Assembly: GCA_951799425.1 (NCBI GenBank)
Contig: OX637397.1
Location: 13,940,064-14,004,063 of the forward strand
Length of the DNA: 64,000 nucleotides
Direction: 5' to 3'
From: Ilex aquifolium
Taxonomy: Eukaryota > Streptophyta > Magnoliopsida > Aquifoliales > Aquifoliaceae
Below, in pieces: positions 59,101 to 64,000 of this stretch. A model generated the notes under the pieces. The model was not told the origin of the DNA. It saw only the letters and a program-made list of their open reading frames with translations, and ran no database searches. A program made the translations under genes and the position numbers. Each line of letters begins with the position of its first letter. Position 1 is the stretch's first letter.

Positions 59101-62100
59101 GCTCGCCTTGTGCTCAAGCGACAATCGCTTGCTTGGGTCGCTTTTCTCTCGGTTCACATAACCTCGCTTTGACTGAACTGTTCAAGGTGACTAAGGCTCG
59201 CCTCGCTTTTCGCCAAGGTGAGCTTTTGAAAACACTGATTCCATGTGAGGATCAACCATGTAGAAGTTGATTGTCATTTTGTATGATGATGAGGAAGTGA
59301 ATTGTGATCTTTTTTGTGTGGACGCATGCTTAGGTGGGAGATATATTTACTAAGGTAGTAACCTGCTTGTTAATGATCTTTGTACCAAGTTGGGCATGGT
59401 AGATGTGCTCCAGCTTGAGTGGGAGCGTTAGTTGTTGTATATCTACATATATAGTGATATTTACTCATAATGTATATATTTAATTATTGACTGGTGGTTA
59501 AAAGTAACTATTGGCAAGTTGTCTCTAAAGTCACTTAACCTAAGGGTTATCACCCTTCTTGAACAAGTCTTTTGGTCATCTAAATCAAGAGTCACTACTC
59601 CTCTGACGTGTGCATAGAACACTGTAAGTATAGAGTCTCTATGCTTGGCCTATTATTCTATTTTTTTAGTCCTATGATGCTATTTTTATACTCTTATTAC
59701 GCCATTTCATTGATGTTCAATTTCTTGGCTTTCAGGTTGAGTTTTGGTTACAAGGTTACTAAGAAATGAAGTGTTAGATAGTCTTAAATGTTAGGCATTG
59801 TACCACGGGATAGAATTTCTGAGTCCATACGCATCATAGTAGGGAAATTATTATCTCGAAGATAGCTTCTAACATGCCTTGCCTAACGATTTTTATATCA
59901 TTCATATGTCTATTGTTTCTTCTTCTTCAATCTTGCACCACCCGATTACACTACAACAATAGTCACTAAGTGTGTATTTGTAGTTATATTATCGTAAATA
60001 GATATTTCTAAAGGACTGGTCTCCTTATTTTAGGGTGAGCTGTTATTTTTTTCTCATTCTTTTTGTTCTCTCTTTCTCTCTCTACAAACTAAAAGGGGCA
60101 GTTTAGAGAGACCCAAGTTGAGCCACAAACTCTGACTCTCTCTTCTAATATAAGAGTAGATATGAACAAACTGATAATAATAATACTTCAAAGTTCCGCT
60201 GTATATAACCAATTATGTAAAGATGTTTCTTATTACATATGTTATTCCATGTTATTTTAGGTCCAGGGTGTCCACGAACCTTCTGTTGGAGTTGCACAGC
60301 GAATCTACTATTGTTATGGAGTCAACATTCCAACTATTCCTGCACTGCGCAAGTATAGAACTCCTCCCTGTTTGTAAAATTTTGGACATTTACCATTTCA
60401 GCTTAGTTTCTTATGCTAAATTTCTGTACTTTAATTTACTATTCTATATTATTTTTTATAGAGTTGATATGGGCATTTAATTTTTGTTTAATTCTTTTCT
60501 CGAATTCAGGGAATATGGTGATCTTTTGGTTAGTTGTGGATTGGTCGGGGAGGCAATTAAGGTTTTTGAGGATCTTGAGCTGTGGGATAATCTAATATAC
60601 TGTTACCGGTATGATAACAACAATAAAATAAATTATTTGGTTATGTCATACGTATGGGTTTTATAATTTAAATCGGGGTTTCTATCAAATATGGTGTGAT
60701 CTTGTAGGATGTTGGACAAGAAAGCGGCAGCTGTGGATCTCATTAAGACACAACTGTCTCAAAGGCCCAGCGACCCAAGGTTATGGTATGTGATCCTTGG
60801 TTTGATGTTTATTTTTAGCTTTTCCTTTTCTGATTATAAATTTCTTTCAGAAGTCTATTTTTCTTACTTTGTACCAACGAGGATGTTGTCGTTCATACTG
60901 TGATTTTTATGTACTGATACTTAATTTTTTTTTATCTTTTCTGTTGTATGGTTATCTTGGAAACATTTTTTAGGAAGTTCTTTGTAGCCAAAATAACTCA
61001 TAAAACACTTTCAAGTAAGATTATGATAATTAGAGAATAGCTGAGTCTTCATTTGACCTTTTGTGAACTAGACATGCCATTGACATTGAGTTTGTTTGCC
61101 CACCAGAATTTTCAAGCAAAGTATAATTTCAACTGACTGAATGGCATGATGATTTCTAATTTCCATATGAGCATTTGATGAGGATCCTGGATTCCATACA
61201 TGGTTTTCATTCCACCAGAGTTGCCTAGCTACTAGAGACAATGTTTATCCAGCTGAAATGGCCTATACAAGTTCACTAGGAAGAACAAGCAAGCAGTGTC
61301 TAGTGTAGTGAGGGCCAATTCACTAGGATGAATGAGGAACTGTTCCAACCACACGCCTTTTGGACTCATGGCTGTAATGCAAAATCTTGGATGCGCATAA
61401 TCACCAGCAAACCACATTATGTATTGATTTGCTGGTTTGGTCAACCTTGTTAGTTTATTTCTATCTATTGATTTGTTAAATATACCGCATCCGATCGCTC
61501 CCTCACGTTATTATTTCAGTTTTGTTTTTCATCGGTGGACAAATGGGTGTTTTTTAAGTTTTTTTTTTTGTTTTTGTTTTTTCCCCAATATTTTTCCCAA
61601 GAAACCAATGATCAAAATTTCGTTTTGGTGCATATTTTCGGTGAGTTTGAAAACGGAAACGTTTTAATGTTTTGGAAACAAGATAGAAACAAAGAAAAAA
61701 TTTGAAAATTTATTTTCGAAACATTGGTCAAAACAATCAAAACATTCCGAAACATGGGTCGAAATACCTCGAAATGTAGGAATTTGATTTTCAATCAATA
61801 ATCGGTTTCCATAGAAATGGATACGTTTCGACCGTTTCGAAACGAAATTTAAACTCTTGCTGGAAACGTATAATCTGAAGTTGGACTATATGAGAAGCGC
61901 TGGGTTCAGTGGATTGTTGGAAGCTTACAGTAATGTTAATGAGATATGGCAAAATATAAAATCTTACCAAGACAGTATTTTTCTCCCAGATATTAGTTTA
62001 TGCTTATGCTACAAAGTTGGTGTGGTTGCTGAGGTTGGACATAAATAATCTTGTCTACCCTCTGCTTGGGTCAACCAACATTTTCCATTCATTTTAAGTT

Positions 62101-63317
62101 TTCTTCCTAAATTTACTCCACTAATGCCAAGCTTTGAAGCATATACTACACGTGGTAGAACTTGTCCCACTTTGGTAGTGTAAGGCCTCCCAATTTAGTA
62201 TGAGTGTCGTACTCTCCACTCATTGCCAATTGTCCTGAGTTAAATACTTAACATGTCATCATGTTAACCATAAACGGATGATAGAATGGACTCCTCAGCG
62301 CCCAGAGTTTAAAGAATTATGGTCCTTCTTGATTTGTAAAATCAATCGTGGACCTTCTTCTTTCTCCACAGCAATGTTTCTTTGCAAATGTAACCATTTA
62401 TTTACTAGAGGAGTTAAGCTGTCACTTTCACTAAATTATTGTTTTAGTATTTGCTGCTCCACAAAGTACCTTCACTTTTTGGGGTCTTTACATGCATGAT
62501 GAATGCCCTTTACTGACTTGATTCTTTTCTTCTTTTTTTTTTTTTTATCTTAATCTTGTTAGCATGTGACAAAGTGCCAATGAATAACTGTTTGCAATAT
62601 GCATTTTAAATGTTGGAGAAGTTGTTTTATTTTCCAGGTGTTCCCTTGGTGATATTACAAATAATGATGCCTGCTATGAGAAAGCCCTAGAAGTTTCAGA
62701 GAATAGGTCTGCTCGAGCAAAGGTCTATTCACCAGCCCTAACTATGTTTTTCCATTTTATTTTTTGAGCTCCTGTGATATTGTTTTAAAATATTTTCTTG
62801 GGCCAGAGGTCCCTTGCGCGTAGTGCATACAACAGGGGGGACTATGAGACATCCAAAATCCTATGGTAGGTTGCATTTTGCATATCTGTCAATCTCTCTC
62901 TCCAACACCCTCTCCCAATTCTGCTATATTCTCAGCCATTATCAATTGCTTTTCTCTTTCAATTCCTGTTTACAATGATTTTACCTTGTTAGGGAGTCTG
63001 CAATGGCACTAAATTCTTTGTACCCAGATGGATGGTTTGGACTTGGTGCCGCTGCCTTGAAGGTATCTTATGTGATTTACATTATGTTAATTCTCAACCA
63101 TACACAGTTTCGCACCAATAAATGTGCACATATACTTATACCCTAAATGTTGAAGAAATTACTGATTTCCTTCTATAGGGATTTTTCTTTTTATGTTTTT
63201 GTAACGTAATGTGGAAATAACACAGGCTAGGGATGTTGAGAAGGCATTGGATGGGTTCACGCGTGCTGTTCAACTTGATCCTGAAAATGGGGAGGCATGG
63301 AACAATATTGCTTGTTT
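34680..63317 (+). CDS. TTC27: TTC27 homologue (tetratricopeptide repeat protein 27), 14 exons, 3' end beyond window
   Basis: Exons: 34680-35107, 38665-38815, 45957-46288, 51253-51334, 51423-51750, 53013-53071, 54170-54259, 60261-60352, 60510-60608, 60708-60785, 62638-62722, 62807-62865, 62993-63062, 63226-63317. All introns start GT and end AG and all phases agree, giving 681 codons and two bases. Landmarks: [12 protein letters not shown], then [72 protein letters not shown]; and TPR repeats [20 protein letters not shown] at the end. This order matches plant TTC27/yeast Emw1-type proteins, usually about 900 residues, so roughly 230 residues lie to the right. TPR superhelices bind protein partners; in animals TTC27 is linked to ribosome/U5 snRNP biogenesis and Emw1 to cell-wall integrity; the plant role is not read from sequence. 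No signal peptide. Large introns hold mobile elements. Confidence 0.95.
35108..35439 (+). other. TTC27 intron 1, proximal part
   Basis: Ordinary T-rich intron sequence; nothing else seen. Confidence 0.6.
35440..35700 (+). mobile_element. LINE (L1-type) fragment, zf-RVT end
   Basis: A decayed frame reads [19 protein letters not shown], the Cys/His segment found after the reverse transcriptase of plant L1 elements. It is short, truncated on both sides and broken by stops. Confidence 0.6.
35890..38205 (+). mobile_element. LINE (L1-type) reverse transcriptase remnant
   Basis: At 36058-36290 the frame reads [38 protein letters not shown] and [12 protein letters not shown]; the last is a degraded YADDT catalytic box with Asn for Asp. 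Downstream, 36448-36620 has KYLGLPLGG and 37440-37600 has the zf-RVT motif ([15 protein letters not shown]). The copy ends near 38205 with ttgtttcctataaaaaaa, a LINE-type tail. Several stops and frame changes make it dead. It inserted in the sense direction in TTC27 intron 1. Confidence 0.8.
38206..38664 (+). other. TTC27 intron 1, distal part
   Basis: AT-rich, ending in a short tgtgtgcatgtgtgtatata run before the acceptor ttacag. Nothing else recognised. Confidence 0.5.
38665..38815 (+). CDS. TTC27: TTC27 exon 2
   Basis: Completes a Gly codon and reads [20 protein letters not shown], then [17 protein letters not shown]; ends phase 0 at ttgcag|gtactc. Confidence 0.92.
38816..39269 (+). other. 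TTC27 intron 2, first part
   Basis: T-rich intron sequence without recognised elements. Confidence 0.5.
39270..39780 (-). mobile_element. LINE (L1-type) fragment, antisense
   Basis: On the minus strand a frame reads [20 protein letters not shown], then [13 protein letters not shown], the zf-RVT motif of plant L1 elements (about 39490-39615). The rest is too decayed to place. A (C)16 run at 39437-39452 interrupts it. Confidence 0.65.
39800..40836 (-). repeat. LTR of a decayed copia element (3' LTR)
   Basis: It matches, with much divergence, the repeat at 41796-43885 in the same direction: shared landmarks include ttttacgtggaaac, ccactagat-tgg-like text, atctctcaaa(g/t)tgtat, cttgg(g/a)aggctagagtttg and tcaagcatgac. 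The sequence at 40833-40870 is the complement of a purine tract followed by tgttag, which fixes this as the 3' LTR of a minus-strand copia. The two copies differ strongly, so it is old. Confidence 0.6.
40837..41795 (-). mobile_element. Internal remnant of the decayed copia element
   Basis: Less than 1 kb remains between the LTR copies, with no recognisable gag or pol domain. The purine-tract complement ctctccctttggagag at its left edge resembles SIRE/Maximus-type copias. Many breaks. Confidence 0.45.
41840..42548 (-). mobile_element. SINE fragment, split by a MITE
   Basis: Around the MITE the host text is gacatgcccagga, then catgagcctcctgcc, followed by aatgtacgcagctttacccc and tgcgagtagagagatcgc. 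This is the layout of a widespread plant tRNA-derived SINE, with an A-rich stretch at 41860-41885 at the other side. The copy is partial. Confidence 0.5.
41900..42486. mobile_element. Mutator-like MITE with gtatcgtatcg terminal arrays, 587 bp
   Basis: Both ends carry arrays of gtatcgtatcg/cgtacgatacg in inverted sense, and a perfect 10-bp duplication, atgcccagga, flanks the element (41890-41899 and 42487-42496). A (CA)n run lies at about 42009-42044. Non-coding. The duplication length fits a MULE. Confidence 0.75.
43894..44063 (+). pseudogene. Mitochondrial small-subunit rRNA (rrn18) 3' fragment in nuclear DNA (NUMT)
   Basis: The sequence has the universal small-subunit 3' motif (gtacacatcgcccgtcacac) and continues with plant-mitochondrial text: ggaatcggtttcgcttgaag, ggaccaatgatcactcatga, cttctgtgtatcactagtgc, cacaaaggcttttggtggtc and gcgcataccacggtgggtct. 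The known rrn18 reads the same with scattered changes, mostly C to T, plus a small local duplication (agcattgaagcattgg). About 170 bp is present. It is a relic with no rRNA function, inserted in TTC27 intron 2 between two copia remnants. Confidence 0.88.
44064..45566 (+). mobile_element. Ty1/copia remnant: RT to RNase H and 3' LTR
   Basis: LTR-like direct repeats (agtaatctct-tgcctatt-tattacg, then CT-rich) lie at about 44064-44190 and 45462-45566. Between them are degraded copia pol pieces: [20 protein letters not shown] with [50 protein letters not shown] and [20 protein letters not shown]. The purine-rich cttgagggggagtg precedes the 3' LTR start near 45423. It is broken at many places and old. 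Confidence 0.8.
45567..45956 (+). other. TTC27 intron 2, last part
   Basis: T-rich intron end with polypyrimidine tract and ttgcag acceptor. Nothing else seen. Confidence 0.55.
45957..46288 (+). CDS. TTC27: TTC27 exon 3
   Basis: Reads [40 protein letters not shown] and [20 protein letters not shown]. Ends phase 2 at tctag|gtgagt. The SWWLAR-LLLQQR-LDE segment is strongly conserved in plant TTC27. Confidence 0.94.
46289..46619 (+). other. TTC27 intron 3, first part
   Basis: Ordinary intron sequence. Confidence 0.5.
46620..46760 (+). mobile_element. tRNA-derived SINE-like fragment
   Basis: A-box-like tagtgcagtggtgac and B-box-like aaggttgtgacttaaac lie about 30-35 bases apart, followed by ctagtccaacctcccagtac. 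No A-tail is clear. Confidence 0.45.
46761..47252 (+). other. TTC27 intron 3, middle stretch
   Basis: AT-rich intron sequence; no element or gene recognised. Confidence 0.45.
47253..47471 (+). mobile_element. SINE-like element with A-tail
   Basis: Starts tagacaagatggccaagagt, has a B-box-like ggttcttagtttgagtctt about 40 bases on, and ends in an 11-base A-run. A different family from the SINE at 11155. Confidence 0.45.
47472..47904 (+). other. TTC27 intron 3, stretch before the TIR element
   Basis: Nothing recognised. Confidence 0.4.
47905..48981. mobile_element. Non-autonomous TIR element, about 1.1 kb
   Basis: Left end gggtccgtttgtataaaagg and complement of right end gggtctgtttgtctaccagg form imperfect TIRs that continue with aaaat and a related purine-rich stretch. 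GGGNCTGTTTG ends occur in PIF/Harbinger-like MITEs, but the flanks (ctt and ttt) do not give a clear TAA/TTA duplication. The GC-richer core (48360-48640) may be acquired sequence. Confidence 0.55.
49100..49375. repeat. Repeat with gtttcgaaa-type motifs, copy 1
   Basis: Dense ttcg/cgaaa motifs: gaaaccgaaacgaatcaata, gaatgtttcgaggtgtttca, tttccgaaacattttcgaaa. The same order recurs inverted at 61610-61860. Probably a terminal region of a DNA-element family. Confidence 0.5.
49376..51252 (+). other. TTC27 intron 3, distal part
   Basis: AT-rich, with tgtcctaaatgtgtccctga-like text at 49785-49830. No gene or defined element was recognised. Confidence 0.4.
51253..51334 (+). CDS. TTC27: TTC27 exon 4
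   Basis: Reads [27 protein letters not shown]. Preceded by gtatcag, followed by gtacat; enters in phase 2 and exits in phase 0. Confidence 0.9.
51423..51750 (+). CDS. TTC27: TTC27 exon 5
   Basis: Reads [20 protein letters not shown], an acidic, variable stretch ([20 protein letters not shown]), then the conserved [20 protein letters not shown]. Exits in phase 1 at caaa|gtaaat. The first AG is at 51421-51422. Confidence 0.92.
51751..53012 (+). other. TTC27 intron 5
   Basis: About 1.26 kb, T-rich, no element confidently recognised. Confidence 0.5.
53013..53071 (+). CDS. TTC27: TTC27 exon 6
   Basis: Reads [20 protein letters not shown] across the junction; the acceptor is gtttcag and the donor atg|gtaagt. 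Confidence 0.93.
53072..54169 (+). other. TTC27 intron 6 with a possible LINE tail
   Basis: The segment at 53640-53865 ends ctttttatcaataaaaatct, gttgttgctaatcaat and an A-run, which resembles a plant LINE 3' end in sense orientation. The rest is ordinary intron. Confidence 0.4.
54170..54259 (+). CDS. TTC27: TTC27 exon 7
   Basis: Thirty codons, phase 0 on both sides: [30 protein letters not shown]. Acceptor ctttcag, donor ctg|gtatga. Confidence 0.94.
54260..55980 (+). other. TTC27 intron 7, first part
   Basis: About 1.7 kb of AT-rich sequence. No gene or element was recognised. Confidence 0.45.
57170..57640. repeat. Repeat block with gtgtcc/ggacac-type ends inside the copia remnant
   Basis: The left end has gtgtcggacaagtgtttgtc and agacacgaccaagatatggt; the right end has gtgtcctatatttttgaact and ctctgtgtccgtaccatgtt, loosely inverted. 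The AT-rich middle is non-coding. It interrupts the copia pol text. Target duplication not found. Confidence 0.4.
57958..59237. mobile_element. Non-autonomous hAT-like element, 1280 bp
   Basis: Left end cagtgtaatttaaggcg and complement of right end cagtgttttcaaaagc are the TIRs; inside both are gcgaagcg/gaggcgagcc motifs. Flanks gttccatg (57950-57957) and attccatg (59238-59245) match at seven of eight bases, the hAT duplication length. The copia text on either side belongs together, which confirms an insertion. The core is AAG/GAA-rich (58560-58860) and does not encode a transposase. Confidence 0.78.
58560..58860. repeat. GAA/AAG-rich microsatellite tracts
   Basis: Repeated aagaagaagaa blocks with aattaaaagaagtaataaaa units; opposite-strand frames give poly-Leu/Ser/Phe and are not genes. 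Confidence 0.75.
60111..60260 (+). other. TTC27 intron 7, end
   Basis: T-rich intron end before acceptor attttag. Confidence 0.5.
60261..60352 (+). CDS. TTC27: TTC27 exon 8
   Basis: Reads [31 protein letters not shown]. Ends phase 2 at cgcaa|gtatag. [12 protein letters not shown] across the junction is a TTC27 hallmark. Confidence 0.95.
60510..60608 (+). CDS. TTC27: TTC27 exon 9
   Basis: Reads [33 protein letters not shown]; start of the TPR-like part. Acceptor aattcag, donor ccg|gtatga. Confidence 0.95.
60708..60785 (+). CDS. TTC27: TTC27 exon 10
   Basis: Reads [26 protein letters not shown]; acceptor cttgtag, donor atg|gtatgt. Confidence 0.94.
60786..62637 (+). other. TTC27 intron 10
   Basis: About 1.85 kb. 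Contains the inverted gtttcgaaa-type repeat (61610-61860) and otherwise ordinary T-rich sequence. Confidence 0.5.
61610..61860. repeat. Repeat with gtttcgaaa-type motifs, copy 2 (inverted)
   Basis: The complement reads tttcgaggtatttcgaccca, atgtttcggaatgttttgat and gtttccgttttcaaactcac, the same order as 49155-49345. Confidence 0.5.
62638..62722 (+). CDS. TTC27: TTC27 exon 11
   Basis: Reads [28 protein letters not shown]; phase 0 exit at aag|gtctat. A TPR-type helix pair. Confidence 0.95.
62807..62865 (+). CDS. TTC27: TTC27 exon 12
   Basis: Reads [20 protein letters not shown] across the junction; acceptor ggccag, donor atg|gtaggt. Confidence 0.95.
62993..63062 (+). CDS. TTC27: TTC27 exon 13
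   Basis: Reads [23 protein letters not shown]; acceptor tgttag, donor aag|gtatct. Classic TPR spacing. Confidence 0.95.
63226..63317 (+). CDS. TTC27: TTC27 exon 14
   Basis: Reads [31 protein letters not shown]; a canonical TPR (A-F-AV-LDP). Ends phase 2 at tgttt|gtatgt; the next exon is outside the window. Confidence 0.95.
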
Positions 63318-64000
63318 GTATGTTCTTTTCACTTCATCTTATCATCTGGAAATTTGTTGTAGTAAAAGTGACTGTCTATGGCTAGAGAATATAGTGTTTC
63401 TATTTTTCTTTTCTTCTCATTAGTGGTGATGAATTGAATTACACATCTGATTAAGTCTTTGGATGGGCCATGGTTTATTTGAGATCATCCACCTGTCAGT
63501 CTGAGAAATTTTTAATTTTATAGGGATTCCCCTGCATGGCTATTCCTAACAGCTCCTCTTCTTCCCGGTTAAACCTCATACAATAACTGTCCTAGCCGAG
63601 GTGAACAAACAAAAAAAAGGAGGGCGAATCCTACTCAGCGGAATATGGAGGTTTCCTTAGAGAGTTTCTCGCTTTCGTAGTCTAGCATAACATACGAGAG
63701 ATTGTCGTACTTATGGGGATCCAAAGTGACTAGCCCTGCTTGCCATTCTGTCTATTTGTCTGAATCTGACTCTGGGCCTGCCTTCGTTCTTGCTCAAGCT
63801 AAAGCTCAGTCTGCTAATGCAATTTTGCCCCATTTTGACAAGCGGCAGAGAGGCGTCTTCAATGGCGTCTCCGCTCTTTCTTCAAATAGTCTATTTCTAT
63901 ATGCTGCTACTTTTTTCTCTATTTATAACCAATTCATCCAATCTTTGTCTATAATATTTCGAGATTAGCTAAGAATTTCAGAATATGGGTATTTTGGTTA
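63318..64000 (+). other. TTC27 intron 14 (start), with organelle-like insert
   Basis: From about 63535 to 63960 the sequence turns less AT-rich and higher in complexity (gtagtctagcataacatacg, ctgcttgccattctgtctat, gctcaagctaaagctcagtc), unlike the flanking intron. Plant mitochondrial intergenic DNA has this texture, but no gene was recognised in it. Confidence 0.35.

Larger units (their letters stand above)
55985..60110 (+). mobile_element. Ty1/copia remnant in intron 7, host to other insertions
   Basis: LTR-like text (gactggtccccattctaggg with tgagcc; gactggtctccttattttag with ggtgagct) lies near 56026 and 60015. Between them degraded pol pieces can be read: [11 protein letters not shown] near 56790-56840 (the YVDD region), [16 protein letters not shown] (about 56860-56905), [20 protein letters not shown] (about 57070-57130), ASNSVFH near 57930, and [16 protein letters not shown] near 59375-59420. 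The 3' LTR begins near 59430. It is old and much broken, and contains a hAT element and another repeat block. Confidence 0.72.

Noticed and set aside
1-64000. tRNA genes
   Set aside because: Only SINE-type A/B-box remnants were seen; no cloverleaf with acceptor stem could be assembled by eye.

Overview
The window is nuclear DNA from a flowering plant, most likely a eudicot. The evidence is GT-AG introns in AT-rich sequence, Ty1/copia and hAT elements of plant type, plant Helitron ends, a ZAR1-type NLR relic, a plant mitochondrial rRNA fragment, and a gene orthologous to plant TTC27 proteins. The species cannot be named from the sequence; the transposon-swollen introns suggest a large genome.

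Layout, left half (1-33 kb), gene-poor and built of nested repeats. A 254-bp Mutator-like MITE with a 10-bp target duplication opens the window. Two hAT-like ends (619 and 10453) may bracket a 9.8-kb block. That block holds simple repeats and minisatellites, broken exon-like fragments, a six-exon small gene model of 123 codons (6332-7163), diverged repeats ending in a Helitron 3' terminus (8554), and a long-TIR element (8566-9839). Past it lie a SINE, an opposite-facing Helitron end (11460), an LTR scrap, a 5.5-kb copia element (13629-19145, TSD gaccg), a ZAR1-like NLR pseudogene (20523-23205, minus), a 2.6-kb solo LTR (23892-26467, TSD tccac), and a 4.5-kb hAT transposon (26958-31474, TSD ctaggcac). 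The hAT element sits inside an old copia gag remnant and its transposase has a single visible frameshift.

Layout, right half (33-64 kb). This is essentially one host gene, the plant TTC27 (tetratricopeptide repeat protein 27) homologue, on the plus strand from 34680 and running off the right edge. Fourteen exons could be placed; all splice phases agree and they give 681 codons with no stop. Its promoter holds a MULE nested in a MITE, and its leader is a (CT)n(AC)n microsatellite that ends three bases before the ATG. Introns 1, 2, 3 and 7 (about 3.6, 7.1, 5.0 and 6.0 kb) are filled with LINE, copia, SINE, MITE and hAT sequence and a piece of mitochondrial rrn18.

No operon-like or multi-gene system was found. 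The genes with host function are TTC27, the relic NLR and possibly the small spliced gene; everything else is mobile DNA in various states of decay. All calls are from reading the sequence; no database search or computed alignment was run.
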